In this document: positions 11,771-22,336 of the stretch, one piece after another
Layout of the letters: every line of letters starts with the position of its first letter
Position numbering within the stretch: position 1 is the first letter of the stretch
NCBI GenBank assembly: GCA_020284085.1
Contig: JACEVL010000144.1
Span: forward strand, 62,001-126,000
DNA from: Aporrectodea caliginosa
Taxonomy: Eukaryota; Annelida; Clitellata; Crassiclitellata; Lumbricidae
Direction: 5' to 3'
DNA length: 64,000 nucleotides
Program-made: the position numbers and the translations under genes
Notes under the pieces: model-generated
What the model saw: only the letters and a program-made list of their open reading frames with translations
Databases searched by the model: none
What the model was told of the DNA's origin: nothing

Positions 11771-11902
11771 GTTAAAATGACCCCGTGGTCGGATCGCGTG
11801 TCTCCTACCCTAAATCATTACCATGTGACCAAACCTAAGTACACAGAAAGTTTGGTGCTTTTGTCCAACCGGTCCCCTTCATCTTGCTAACAGCCCTCAC
11901 TA

Positions 11903-12861
11903 TTTGTATACATGCGCAATGCCTGAACTGGTAGCCTGCCCTATCCCTTTCAACTTTCAAGCGGAACTGCTTGGTGGGAATTGCCTCATATTATCTTGGC
12001 TTACTGTGGGATGCAACTGATGAGTGTTTCCTTGAAGTTGCGCTTTACAAATTCTCATTTATGTTACATTATGTTACGATACATATAATATTATATCAAA
12101 TCAAATCGTTCTTTATTGTTTCACAATTTTAGTTACAGTTCATGAGTACAGCATTTCTGAAAACAAACAATTGTTAAAGAGTAGGTACAAATTGGTTGGG
12201 TACATAGTGAAGGAAAATAATGGGAGATCCAAAATGGACCTGAGCCCTGCTAGGCAGGAACCCCCAAGCAGTAATATAAGTAGTTAGCAATATGATGATC
12301 CTTGAATCAAGACATTTTCACCCACTGATGATCCTGTAATCAAGACCTTTTCACCCACTGATGATCCTGGAATCAACACCTTTTCACCCACTGATGATCC
12401 TGGAATCAACACCTTTTCACCCACTGATGATCCTGGAATCAAAACCTTCCCAATGACATTCCCATAGACTGATGATACTGGAATCAAGACCTCCCTTCGA
12501 CTGCTGGTTCTGGAATTAAGACCTCTCTCTTCGACTGCCGGTATCAGAATCAACTCAGCTACATACCAAGGTTCAGTTCAAGGTCGCTTTACAAATAATG
12601 ACTGGCCTAGTACAACCACAACCACGCCTGCTTTTGGAGAGGCAGCCACTGGGAAGGCGAGCCGACCCGCCCGCCAACATCTCATTACATATTCTATAGA
12701 AGTAATTATGCGCTACAGCCAAGAGGCAATTCAAAGCCTCTTACTATAGTTGGAAGTCAGTGCAGATACTGTAGTATTAGGGTTAGGGTTAGGCTGGAAG
12801 CCAATGCAGCTAGAGTTAGGCAGGAAGGCAGGAAGACAGTGCAGCTATGCAAACTTTGAAA
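11903..12861. other. Spacer between the two inverted copies
   Basis: This is 959 bp of sequence absent from both arms. It contains a CGTTCTTTATTGTTTCAC motif like the LINE/SINE 3' tails elsewhere in the window, a 33-bp minisatellite (12294-12458) and two or three TTAGGG-like units near 12776-12795. There is no gene: the only long frame is generated by the minisatellite. Confidence 0.7.
12294..12458. repeat. 33-bp minisatellite
   Basis: Copies start at 12294, 12327, 12360, 12393 and 12426, exactly 33 bp apart, with core GATGATCCTGGAATCAA followed by CACCTTTTCACCCACT. Degenerate units continue to about 12540. Because 33 is a multiple of three, one minus-strand frame stays open as an 11-residue repeat. 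I regard that as a by-product. Confidence 0.9.
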
Positions 12862-12979
12862 TAGTGAGGGCTGTTAGCAAGATGAAGGGGACCGGTTGGA
12901 CAAAAGCACCAAACTTTCTGTGTACTTAGGTTTGGTCACATGGTAGATTTAGGGTAGGAGACACGCGATCCGACCACGG

Positions 12980-13960
12980 GGTCATTTTACCAAGATGGCG
13001 GCCAAAAATGGCGCCAACACAGAAAACAGTATATATCAGGTCATAGGTAAGCGACAAAAACAATCGAAGTATCAAATTTAACATTATCAAGGTCAAGGAA
13101 TCGATTTATCGTAGTGGCAATAGTGTCCGAATGTTACTATCCAAGATGGCGTCCAATATGGCCGCCAACACACCCAAAAATATGTATATATCAGGTCAGA
13201 GGTAAGCTACAATAGCATATGAAGTGTCGAATATAATATTTTCAAAGTCAAGGAATCGATTTATCATAGTGGCAATAGTGTCCGAATGTTACTATCCAAG
13301 ATGGCGGTCAATATGGCCGCCAACACACACAAATATGTATATATCATGTCAGAGGTAAGCTACAATAGCATATGAAGTGTCGAATATAATATTTTCAAGG
13401 TCAAGGAATCGATTTATCATAGTGGCTATAGTGTCCGAATGTTACTATCGAAGATGGCGGTCAATATGGCCGCCAAAACACAAAAATATGTATATATCAG
13501 GTCAGAGGTAAGCTACAATAACAAAATAATGAAGTGTCAAATATAATATTTTCAAGATCAAGGAATCGATTTATCGTAGTGGCATTAGTGTCCGAATGTT
13601 ACTATCCAAGATGGCGGCCAATATGGCCGCCAAAACACAAAAATATGTATATATCAGGCCAGAGGTAAGCTACAATAGCAAATGAAGTGTCGAATATAAT
13701 ATTTAACAGGTCAAGGAATCGATTTATCGTAGTGGCAATAGTGTCCGAATGTTACTATCCAAGATGGCGTCCAATATGGCCACCAACACACAAAAATATG
13801 TATATATCAGGTCAGAGGTAAGCTACAATGGCAAATGAAGTGTCGAATATAATATTTTGAAGATCAAGAAATCGATTTATCGTAGTGGCAATAGTGTCCG
13901 AATGTTACTATCCAAGATGGCGTCCAATATGGCCGCCAACACACAAAAATAGGTATATCT
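12980..13960. repeat. Inner ~153-bp tandem array of copy R
   Basis: There are seven units with AAGATGGCG near 12990, 13142, 13297, 13451, 13608, 13761 and 13914, a spacing of 152-157 bp. The unit is the same as in copy L. Each carries a YY1-like AAGATGGCG core and an ATCGATTTATCGTAGTGGC block. Confidence 0.85.
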
Positions 13961-14194
13961 CAGCTCATAAAGCCTGGCTCGGGAGGCCTTTGGAACCGCT
14001 CTTTGGGACCATCATCTTCTCAACACTGACGAAAACTCTATGTGGACTGTCTCTGAGCTGTTTGATTCTATTTGTAGCGCTCACAACAGCAGAAGCAGAT
14101 CCTATAAGGTTTTGACTTTGAAGATCTCTTTATGATTTCTTGGATTGTAGCATACCCGCACTATTGCCACTTCATATGTTATTGTGGCTTACCT

Positions 14195-15734
14195 ATCCAT
14201 TCATTTATTCAAGGAATTTGATATTACGCCCCTTCAGGAGACCTACTCAGAGGCGCTCCCAGCCCAGCTTTGGCACTAATAATTAGACTTTAGTAACTTA
14301 TTAAATGCAGGGGCATTACCCCTAGGCAGTAGACGAATCTCTAATGGGAGACCATTCTAGATGGAAGGTCCAACCATTGAGAAGGCACGGTGCTGCCTAA
14401 TTGAGGAGCGAGGGACTAAGAGTTCTCCCCCAGCAGAAGACTCGACGGCTGCAGCTGTATCAGAAGCGGACGACAAAGATCACTCCGATAGGCCGAGGCA
14501 CAGCCAAGGATGCACCGCCAGACCAAAACAGCAACCCTATTAGAGATGCGTTGTGGGACAGAGAGCCAGTACAATACATCCCACATATAATACATAAACA
14601 GGAGCATATTTGGGAAAGCCCCTCTAAGACGAGCAGCTGAACGAAAAACCGGTCACGGCGCCCAATTAGTCCAAGTGGCTCTGTGGCAAACCCACCAGGA
14701 TCAAACTGCAGTGATCCAATCTGCTAGTAACAAAAGCATTGATAAGGATCACAGCAGCGTCACGGGATAGGGAGCGAGAAATAACCCTAAATTGACGTAG
14801 CTGATTATAGCAGATAATTTTAATAGCAGCTAAGGGCAAGCTCATTTATGTGCTGAGAAAAACAAAGTTCTAGATCCAAAGTTACCTCAAGACCCGGACC
14901 GAATCCAATAAGGTGACATGCGGGAACTTTTCCGAAACCAGGCATCGGTCAATGCTTGCCAGCCGTCTACGACAACCCAAACAAATGAATTGATTCTTAG
15001 AGGCGTTTAGAAGCAGGCGATTGGATGCTAACCAAGTGGAAGGGCATCCATAGCTTGGCACATCTGCTGAACGGCAATCCACCCCGCAATTGGGGTGGCA
15101 ATGGGTGTAGGTCTGCACATCGTCAGCATATAGCCTAGCTGGTGCACAAGCCCACATGACGCCAGCAAGACCACAATACCAGACGATTAGATAATATAAA
15201 GCATTGGGCCCAGCACTAAAACCTATGGGACACCAAAAGGGGCTAGAACCCAGCTGGACCTACAGGAGCCAAAGACTACACGATTAGTGAGCTCTGACAG
15301 AAAGGATCGAAGACACTCTAGCGGTTTGTCTGTCAGCCCAAAAGAAGCAGAAAGGCGTTGAAGGAGTCAAAAGTATTATGGTCAAGAGAGTCAAAAGCTG
15401 AGCTGACATCGAAGATGGTCAGGAGAGAGAGAGATGTCCGACATCTATGGCGCCATAGAGGTCAGACAGTCCTGAGGCGTTTTGGAGAGTCTCCATAGAG
15501 TGATTCTTCTTAAGGCCAGACTGCTAGGAGGAAAGCAAACCATTTATATCTAGATAAACAATAGCAACAATGCTTTCCAGGACCTTTGAAGGAAATGTCA
15601 CATTTGCAATCAGGCGGTAATTTGCTTAATCACTTGAATCCAGCCCATCTAGCTTCACGACTGGATACAGGATCGAGCTCGCACTTTTTGGCGCGATTAA
15701 ATTGAGCATTCGTAGCTCAGCACTCGTGAACTCT
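14195..15734 (-). pseudogene. L2 LINE fragment in copy R
   Basis: This is the minus-strand mirror of the LINE fragment in copy L, uninterrupted. LYADDVQTY is encoded near 15120, and the 3' tail with TCCATTCATTTATTCA on plus is near 14200. A 16-bp tandem duplication near 14815 is specific to this copy. It is frameshifted throughout and 5' truncated at about 15734, where the outer repeat array resumes. Confidence 0.85.
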
Positions 15735-15860
15735 ATATTGGACGCCATCTTGGATAGTAACATTCGGACACTATTGCCACTACGATAAATCGATTCCTTG
15801 ACCTGGAAAATATTATATTCGACACTTCATTTGTTATTGTAGCTTACCTCTGGCCTGATA

Positions 15861-16857
15861 CAGGGATGGGCAGTAATTTAATTGATGTAATTGAAATTAC
15901 GTAATTTGAATTACAATTGTAATTGGTAATTTGTAATTTGTTGCTCTGGATCAATGTAATTTGTAATTTGTAATTGAATTACATTTTTTCAAGTAATTTG
16001 TAATTTCAAATTACATCTGTAAAATCAATTACTTTTAAAAGAAAACTAGAACCAGAGTCTCCACAACCAGAGAGACTCCACAACCAGAGCAGTTTTGAAA
16101 GCATCTTTTCCTTATCTTGATCACCATCACTATAGTATCTCTGGAATGAACGATAGCAACACTGAACTCTTTGAATGCTTTCACAAAATTTGAGCCATTG
16201 TCAGAAATGGTAGCAGCAATTTTGTCAAGTGTTAGACCGAACTCATTATGTATTAGCCTACATTTGCGCTACTACATCATGCATGTATGCTCCAACAAAA
16301 CATCTGCTTGCTACTTAAGGCAACTGAGATCGCTCAAATGTATTATGTAGATGCATCGATCCAGTGAGAAGTTACTCCCATATAGCCTAACGTCTATGTT
16401 TTGTAGACCTCATATAGATAACTGTAAAGATATTATTTTTACAATTTAATGCTGCACTTTCTTCATCTGCACTATCTACTAGATAGACTCATTATAGTTT
16501 TGCAAGCATGATTGTAAGGTCCAAAAGACACCGATTATTATCGATAACTTGTTCAAACAATTGCTACTTCTTAGAGAAATTTAATAAACAGGTTTCAAGC
16601 ACTTGACAAGCAGTGTAATACATATATGAACAGTGGAAATAAAGCATGTGTTTCCCGACTGAATTTCTTGATCACATTAAATTTTATGTACCTGTATGTA
16701 ATTTGTAATTGGATGTAATTGAAATTACGTAATTTGTAATCTGTAATTTCCAGCAAATTTCTAAAGTAATTTGTAATTTGTAATTCAATTACATTTTCAC
16801 AAGTAATTTGTAATTTGTAATTCAATTACATTTTACCATGTAATTTGCCCATCCCTG
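15861..16857 (-). mobile_element. Nested hAT element (997 bp) in copy R
   Basis: This is the exact-length counterpart of 5330-6326, with 8-bp duplication GCCTGATA at 15853-15860 and 16858-16865, the reverse complement of the duplication in copy L. The insertion therefore happened once, before the two foldback-like copies separated. The transposase remnant DNGSNFVKAF is encoded on the minus strand near 16150-16230. Confidence 0.9.
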
Positions 16858-16865
16858 GCCTGATA

Positions 16866-17390
16866 TATACATATTTTTGTGTTTTGGCGGCCATATTGAC
16901 CGCCATCTTGGATAGTAACATTCGGACACTATTGCCACTACGATAAATCGATTCCTTGAGCTTGAAAATATCATATTCGACACTTCATTTGCTATTGTAG
17001 CTTACCTCTGACCTGATATATACATATTTTTTGTGTTTTGGCGGCCATATTGACCGCCATCTTGGATAGTAACATTCGGACACTATTGCCACTATGATAA
17101 ATCGATTCCTTGACCTTGAAAATATTATATTTGACACTTCATTATTTTGCTATTGTAGCTTACCTCTGACCTGATATATACATATTTGTGTGTGTTGGCG
17201 GCCATATTGGACGCCATCTTGGATAGCAACATTCGGACACTATTGCCACTACGATAAATCGATTCCTTGACCTTGATAATGTTAAATTTGATACTTCGTT
17301 TGTTTTTGTAGCTTACCTATGACCTGATATATACTGTTTTCTGTGTTGGCGCCATTATTGGCCGCCATCTTGGTTAAAATGCATTTTTGA
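16866..17390. repeat. Outer ~153-bp tandem array of copy R
   Basis: Units with CGCCATCTTGG lie at about 16898, 17055, 17210 and 17363; a fifth lies before the nested hAT at about 15744. They are inverted relative to the inner array at 12980-13960, forming the second arm of copy R. Confidence 0.85.
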
Positions 17391-17529
17391 GGGGTGACCC
17401 CGTGGTCGGATCGCGTGTCTCCTACCCTAAATCATTACCATATGACCAAACCTAAGTACACAAAAAGTTTGGTGCTTTTGTCCAGTCGGTCCCCATCCGC
17501 TTAAATTTTCGGTCTAACAGCCCTCACTA

Positions 17530-18157
17530 AAAGGCACAACATTATCGCTGCTTTAATGGTGCACAACGGCACACACACACACACATACTCCATCTAATGC
17601 TGTAAATCCAGCTGGCCATACAAACTGTGCATAAACCCAAGGCCCACAGAAATTAGCAGCAACTCTAAACATCTGCCAAAAATCCATTCTATCATAGCAC
17701 TACAGCCATTGAATCGAAAACCTAGCATAATTTGTAGCTCTGCTACAATTGCCAACAATACATTAAGAATCTCCATCACGAGACGAAACGAACTCGTGGC
17801 TCTTTAGAAGAACTTTATACATTCTTAGTTTTTCAAAGTGTAATGGTGGATCATCTCATTGCTTGCATTTTGATGTACTATTCAAGGACAGAACCTTAGG
17901 CAACTCGTCCATACCCCTCTCTACTTTATCTTTGTCTTGGCCATCCAACATTTGGATATCCGAATTTTACTAGTTGTAGGCCTACTCGTTATGACACCAT
18001 CTAACAGCCTTTGTTTAAATTCAATTAGGCCGTTAGATCGTGGCATACATACTCATTTGAGCATGTATACCAAGATTGTTTCTGGACAGTAATGTAACTA
18101 CGGGCTAGTAAGCCGCCACTGCTTGTACTCTGGCAGTGCCAGCCCCAAGCGTGGAGA
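17530..18157. other. No recognised gene
   Basis: A short CA run lies at 17570-17583. Short frames here have no domain signature, and I see no repeat family in the stretch. Confidence 0.4.
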
Positions 18158-18225
18158 AACGAGGAGGGCGACCCTAATCATTCTTGTCATGACACAGTGT
18201 CGTTAAACAGCAACTAACCACCTAC
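18158..18225 (+). repeat. Dispersed LINE/SINE 3'-tail-like repeat
   Basis: The order GTGCCAGCCCCAAG, GGAGAAACGAGGAGGGCGAC, CTAATCAT, then GTCGTTAAAC is shared in part with 62068-62130 and with 34214-34270. The layout resembles RTE-type LINE 3' ends. It is too short to classify firmly. Confidence 0.5.
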
Positions 18226-19062
18226 ATGTATATGCGGGGTGACCGATCCCAAATCTAAAAAGAAGGGTCCCGCTCAGTCTTCAGAAATTTAAATTACGCC
18301 GCTCCTATAGGAAACTCCGCTTTGCCCCGAAGCCAGTGCCCAGACCTCCATATACGTCTGCTGCTTTAGACTTCTGCGTGTATAACTAGATCCGCTCATA
18401 ACTTTTTCAAATGCTACTCACGTCACTGCAAGACTCAAGAGACTGAAGAGAAGCAAGTTTAAAATGTCTGACTGATGTCAAGAGAACTGATTAAATACTG
18501 ATTTAAATCATTCATAAAATATTCTGTCAAAAACTGTTAAAATCATCGACCTAGGTCGGTTAAAATAATTATATAGAATGGTAATTTATCGTTTCAGTCT
18601 TCTAAATTACTCGCCCTTGTAGCATAATCATAATTATAGTTTGAGCGCAAATCCAACTTCTACTTAAAAAGTTACAATGTAACATTTTGTCATCATCAAA
18701 CTTCCATTTAAGCAAGGATTATTTTCATAAATCCAACTTCTATTAAAGCAAGAATTCCTTTCATCAATTCAACTTCAAAGCAAGTACTTATTATTTTCAT
18801 CAGTTCAACCTAAGACGAATATAACATTTCGTCTTAGGTTCAACTATCCAACATCCATAAGTAATATAAATTTCGACGCTAAAGCTCAGTTCCACGTACC
18901 CGATATGTTATAAATGCATAATTAATTGAGTGCGCTAAAAGGATAAATTACTGATAGAATTAAAATAAAACTCACGTATTAAATAATTATATTTTGACTA
19001 AAACTTTAAAATAAAATATTATAGTACACCAATTCTGTGCTAATTGGAAATCAAAGAGTTCT
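18226..19062. other. AT-rich, degenerate ~35-bp repeats, one hairpin
   Basis: Degenerate repeats like CATCAATCCAACTTCC with AAGCAAGAAT occur at 18640-18810, similar to those at 9575-9720. A 13-bp-stem hairpin (AACCTAAGACGAA at 18807-18819, its complement at 18828-18840) has an 8-nt loop. No gene was recognised. Confidence 0.5.
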
Positions 19063-19120
19063 CGTAATGACGTCACATAGATCATTTGCTGAATCAACAC
19101 CAACGTGTGACGTCATTACG
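19063..19120. promoter_or_regulatory. Hairpin with two full CRE sites
   Basis: CGTAATGACGTCACA at 19063-19077 is perfectly complementary to 19106-19120. Each arm contains the palindromic CREB/ATF site TGACGTCA (19068-19075 and 19108-19115), 40 bp apart. A transcriptional role is inference only. It could equally be the tips of a small inverted-repeat element. Confidence 0.45.
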
Positions 19121-19182
19121 CAAACGATGAAAAATGAAGCGCCATCATGTGTCGATTTTGTTTGTGCAGGAACGAATACATA

Positions 19183-19905
19183 CAGGGTGGGCCAAAAAAA
19201 AGTAACCCCTAGACATTTTTGCTAATATTTCGCCCAAAAGTAAGAATTTTAAATAAAGTTTAACAGGCTTAAATGTAATTCATATCTACGTATAACAGCC
19301 AAATTTCACCAAAACATTTCAAACAGAACAAAAGTTATATCACTTTTAGTGAGTCCCCCTACTGTTTTTTGATGGTTCAAAAACGTAACGCAATAAAAAG
19401 CAACAAAAAACGATTTTACTAAAATCACTTCTCAAATAATTGTTATCAAACAAACTTGATTATTGTTTCACAACTTGAGTTCAATGAGTCCACCACCAGT
19501 ACCCATAGGCCTACATGTTCTGAGTCTTTTTGTAAAGTTTTGATGTCTTTGTTGATGGGTTCCAGAGGTAAATCTTTCCGCATCAACTTCAATGCGACCT
19601 TCAATTCTTTTATCGTTTTTGGCTTTGGTCGCAGATTGTAGTATTTGTCCAGCATAGCTCCCATTACGTGATTATCCATTTGTTGGAGTGCGGAAGATTT
19701 CGGCCTTCCGCTGTCTTTACGACGTTCCAGAACCGATCCCCTTTCATCAATGCGGGGCATATTTGTTAGCGGTAGGCCTACTCAGCTTCCACTGTTTCCT
19801 TTCTAAATAATAATAATAGGTATCTGGCAATATCAAGTTTGTTTGATAACAATTATTTGATAGGTAACTTAGTAAAATCGGGTTTTTGTTCCTTTTTTGT
19901 GGGCC
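19183..19905 (-). mobile_element. Mariner/Tc1-like relic, internally deleted
   Basis: A TA dinucleotide precedes CAGGGTGGGCCAAAAAA at 19183. The opposite end reads CCTTTTTTGTGGGCC at 19891-19904. Subterminal ~60-bp inverted repeats pair 19396-19460 with 19832-19895. A minus-strand frame (19446-19760) joins ERRKDSGRPKSS, like the linker after the transposase HTH, directly to LPLEPINKDIKTLQK, like the extreme C-terminus. The catalytic DDE/D core is therefore deleted. Confidence 0.65.
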
Positions 19906-20390
19906 GCTTTAAGCTTTGAAATTATTGTAATAAAGTTGGCTGGCCTAAACGGTAAACCCGAACCCTGAACAATACTAGCACTGATGTGAACAATGGCAGA
20001 AATCAAGCCATTGTATTTGGTTTCATGACCCCGATATCCAAGATAGGCAATTATCCAATTGTACAAGCAGTCTGGAATTTGCAGCTCTGCTATTTTGTTC
20101 AGCTAGGTAACAGTGACTCACCGTGTCAAAGGCTTTTGTAACATCTAGGGCAATTAGACGTACGAATATATTGTCTCTTAGTAGATCCGCAAGGTTGTCG
20201 GTCAAGGCGATTAGTGCAGCTGAGGTGGAACCTGTAGGTCGGAAAGCGTATTGGTCCGTGAAATCTTGATTAAGCCGAGGGTCAAACAGAATTGTGTAGA
20301 AGAAACGGTGCACTATAAATTTTTCCAATAATCGGCAAAGAATTGGTGTGACCGAGATAGGTCGAAAATCGGTAGCTTTAGACTGACAAT
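19906..20390 (-). pseudogene. Non-LTR reverse transcriptase relic
   Basis: Read from 20390 downward the frames give ATDFRPISVTPILCRLLEKF, then YAFRPTGSTSAALIAL and VRLIALDVTKAFDTVSH. After a frameshift come NWIIAYLGYRGHETKYNG and ASIVQGSG, the order of a reverse transcriptase palm in a CR1/RTE-like LINE. The fragment is cut by the mariner relic before the catalytic DD box. Frame breaks near 20060-20110 show it is dead. Confidence 0.8.
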
Positions 20391-20681
20391 TTCTTTATCG
20401 ACATTGCGTTGGCCACATGTCTACTGCGGTTTCGAAGTTCGAACTTCTATTCACTATACTGAGTATACTCTACAGTTTGCACTTTTCATCTCATAATTCT
20501 CATTCTTGTAAAAAATAATTAAGCTATAATTAAGAATAATTAAGAAATGCAACATGTTCAAATGCACCAACTCTTTTTGTTCTGCACAAACATATGGGTC
20601 CCACATGACAAAACGTTAGGTCTTGGTGTTATAACAAAACTAACTTTAGGCATTTAAGGGCTAACACGCGCTGTATTCGTA

Positions 20682-21119
20682 GGGCTAGACGAAAGTCACG
20701 GTCAAAAAGTGAAAAATCACGGCATACATTTAAAAAAATTGCCAAATTCACGGCGATTTCACGGCACCAATTCACAGTCATAAAACAATCGCACAGACAA
20801 ACACATTTCACTCCGTTTACGATGTTACGTCGCGCAGACACTGATTTAGTCAGTAGGCTAAGTAAAAATTAACGGTGTCACGGCATCAAGTCAGAATACA
20901 ATGGTTTAATTTACTTTTGGCGCCTTTTTACTTTTGGGCATGTACTCCATGGGCTACTCCCCCAAAAAGCCGCTCCCTACACCCTTTTGAAATGTATGGA
21001 TTTCGACACAAAAAGTCCAGCATGTGTGAAAAATCACGGCAAAATATGCTAAAATTCAAGGCAAACGCCAAAAATCACGATTTCCGTGAATTCGTGATTT
21101 TCTTCTAGCGGTCTAGCCC
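20682..21119. mobile_element. Small inverted-repeat element, class unknown
   Basis: GGGCTAGAC at the left and GTCTAGCCC at the right bound about 440 bp with many AAATCACGG-type short repeats near both ends. No clear target duplication is seen. It includes a ~50-bp block (20937-20985) that recurs inverted at 43208-43258. Confidence 0.45.
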
Positions 21120-21145
21120 AACGACGGTCTAACCCTATTATTATA

Positions 21146-21325
21146 CAGGGTGGGCCAAAAAAGTAACTCTCTAGACATTTTTGCTAATATTTCCGCCAAG
21201 AGTAAGACTTTTTAAATCAAGTTTTACAGGCTTAAATGTAATTCATATCTACGTATAACAGCCAAATTTCAACAAAACATTTCAAACAGAACAAAAGTTA
21301 TATCACTTTTAGTGAGTCCACCCAC
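21146..21325 (+). repeat. 180-bp mariner-end repeat, second copy
   Basis: This is nearly identical to 19183-19362, both beginning with TA plus CAGGGTGGGCCAAAAA and ending in TTAGTGAGTCC followed by CCTACT or CACCCACT. Both are in the same orientation. Only this end is present, so it is a solo end or a short non-autonomous derivative. Confidence 0.6.
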
Positions 21326-21468
21326 TGGACTACAGCCTAATTAACTTAGGTCAATCAGTACATGCCGATGTAGAGCGTATGCGCTATCAGCGTATAGGAT
21401 GATTACGTTCTTGTTGGCTGTTGCAGCTGGCGTTGACAGTTAAGGCGCTGCATATGGAGCATCTTCAG

Positions 21469-21538
21469 CAGATCGAAGTCTACAAGACCTGGCCATTGCC
21501 CTACCACATCGACGACGCCAGATGGCACACCGTCAAAG
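21469..21538 (+). CDS. LamG-domain gene, exon A (partial gene)
   Basis: The exon encodes a segment ending DDARWHTVK, the tryptophan-containing strand of a laminin-G domain. It is bounded by a CTTCAG acceptor (an alternative TTGCAG acceptor at 21426 would add 14 in-frame codons) and the donor AAAG|GTATG. It ends in phase 1, which joins exactly to exon B to give WHTVKVHRDKDNW. LamG domains are extracellular ligand-binding beta-sandwiches in laminins, neurexins, agrin, Slit and related proteins; which protein this is cannot be told. Earlier exons were not found and probably lie further upstream or outside the window. Confidence 0.7.
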
Positions 21539-22216
21539 GTATGACATAGATGGTGTCACGTCATACCGCACCATCTCATATATTTTTCTCAAATAATTCT
21601 TGTTAAAACAACACGGTGAACGGTAAAATTCACACGGCAGATTATCTTGTTATTCGACAGCGTCACACAGATGTAAAATGTATAGGCCATCCGTCCCCTC
21701 TAAAGGTCAACGCTCCACTATTCACCTTCTCGTTCTCCTCGTCAATACTGTCTTTGTGTACCTTATTTGTGTTACCTCTCTTATTTAAACCTTCCTGTTT
21801 CCTCATTTTTCTCCATTCCTCTTCTGATCTCTCTCAATATATCCACATACAGTAGTTCTCAGAACATTCTCACAAAGATTTACTCTCTCCAGTCTCCCCC
21901 ATTTCCTCCTTTTTCGTCTTGATGCCAGTCCCCGTCTCCCGCTTTTATTCACTCCTACCATCTCATTCTACACACGTTTCCCCGCATTTGTTTCTGCCTA
22001 TCGGTCCAACGGAGTCTGTATAATAAGTGTGTGTCTGAGTCTATGTGTGTCAGTATGTGTCTGTATGTCAGACTGAGTATACTCGTATGTGTCTGTCTGC
22101 ATGCCAGTGTTTGTCTGTCCTTATGTCTGAGATCGTTTCATAGTAGATGTTCGTTGCATTTGTCTGGTCATTAACTTGGTGTTGATGGTGTCTGAGTGTG
22201 AATTTGCTAATTGCAG

Positions 22217-22336
22217 TGCACAGAGACAAAGACAACTGGAATTTGTCGATCGACAAACTGACTGTGACGCGTCCCGTCTACAACCGAACAAACGTCCAGA
22301 TCATTGGAAAACCAGCCTACATAGGAGGACGACCAG
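22217..22336 (+). CDS. LamG-domain gene, exon B
   Basis: The 120-bp exon has acceptor AATTGCAG and donor CCAG|GTCAGG, phase 1 at both ends. It encodes VHRDKDNWNLSIDKL and ends in PAYIGGRPG, the conserved glycine-rich turn of laminin-G domains (usual form YxGGxP). It joins exon A upstream and, in phase, exon C at 33939, giving GGRPGYTDHQFQGVIR as expected for a LamG fold. The last 22 bp are repeated 68 bp further on, at 22383-22404, inside the following intron. Confidence 0.8.

Larger units (their letters stand above)
4659..11902 (+). mobile_element. Foldback-like inverted-repeat element, copy L
   Basis: Both ends carry the inverted terminus TAGTGAGGGCTGTTAG (CTAACAGCCCTCACTA at the right end). 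Inside the termini lie arrays of ~153-bp direct repeats, in opposite orientation at the two ends, so each end is a long inverted arm as in Foldback elements. The flanks TTT (4656-4658) and TTT (11903-11905) suggest a 3-bp target duplication. Internal contents are a nested hAT element (5330-6326), a 5'-truncated L2 LINE fragment (about 6453-10720) and a 2.7-kb insertion (7613-10345) unique to this copy. Without that insertion the length is 4499 bp. No transposase was recognised, so it is probably non-autonomous. Confidence 0.8.
12862..17529 (-). mobile_element. Foldback-like inverted-repeat element, copy R
   Basis: This is the reverse-oriented counterpart of 4659-11902, with the same termini TAGTGAGGGCTGTTAG and CTAACAGCCCTCACTA. 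The flanks AAA (12859-12861) and AAA (17530-17532) suggest its own 3-bp target duplication, different from the TTT at copy L. It has the same nested hAT element with the same target duplication and the same truncated L2 fragment, but no 2.7-kb insertion. Length is 4668 bp. Corresponding reading frames in the two copies differ at only a few residues, so the copies are recent relative to their cargo. Confidence 0.8.

Noticed and set aside
12284..12553. 89-codon minus-strand frame with 11-residue repeats
   Set aside because: Arises because the minisatellite unit is 33 bp; no start context, splice sites or homology.
12776..12800. Interstitial telomere array
   Set aside because: Only two to three TTAGGG-like units, which is within chance and simple-repeat background.
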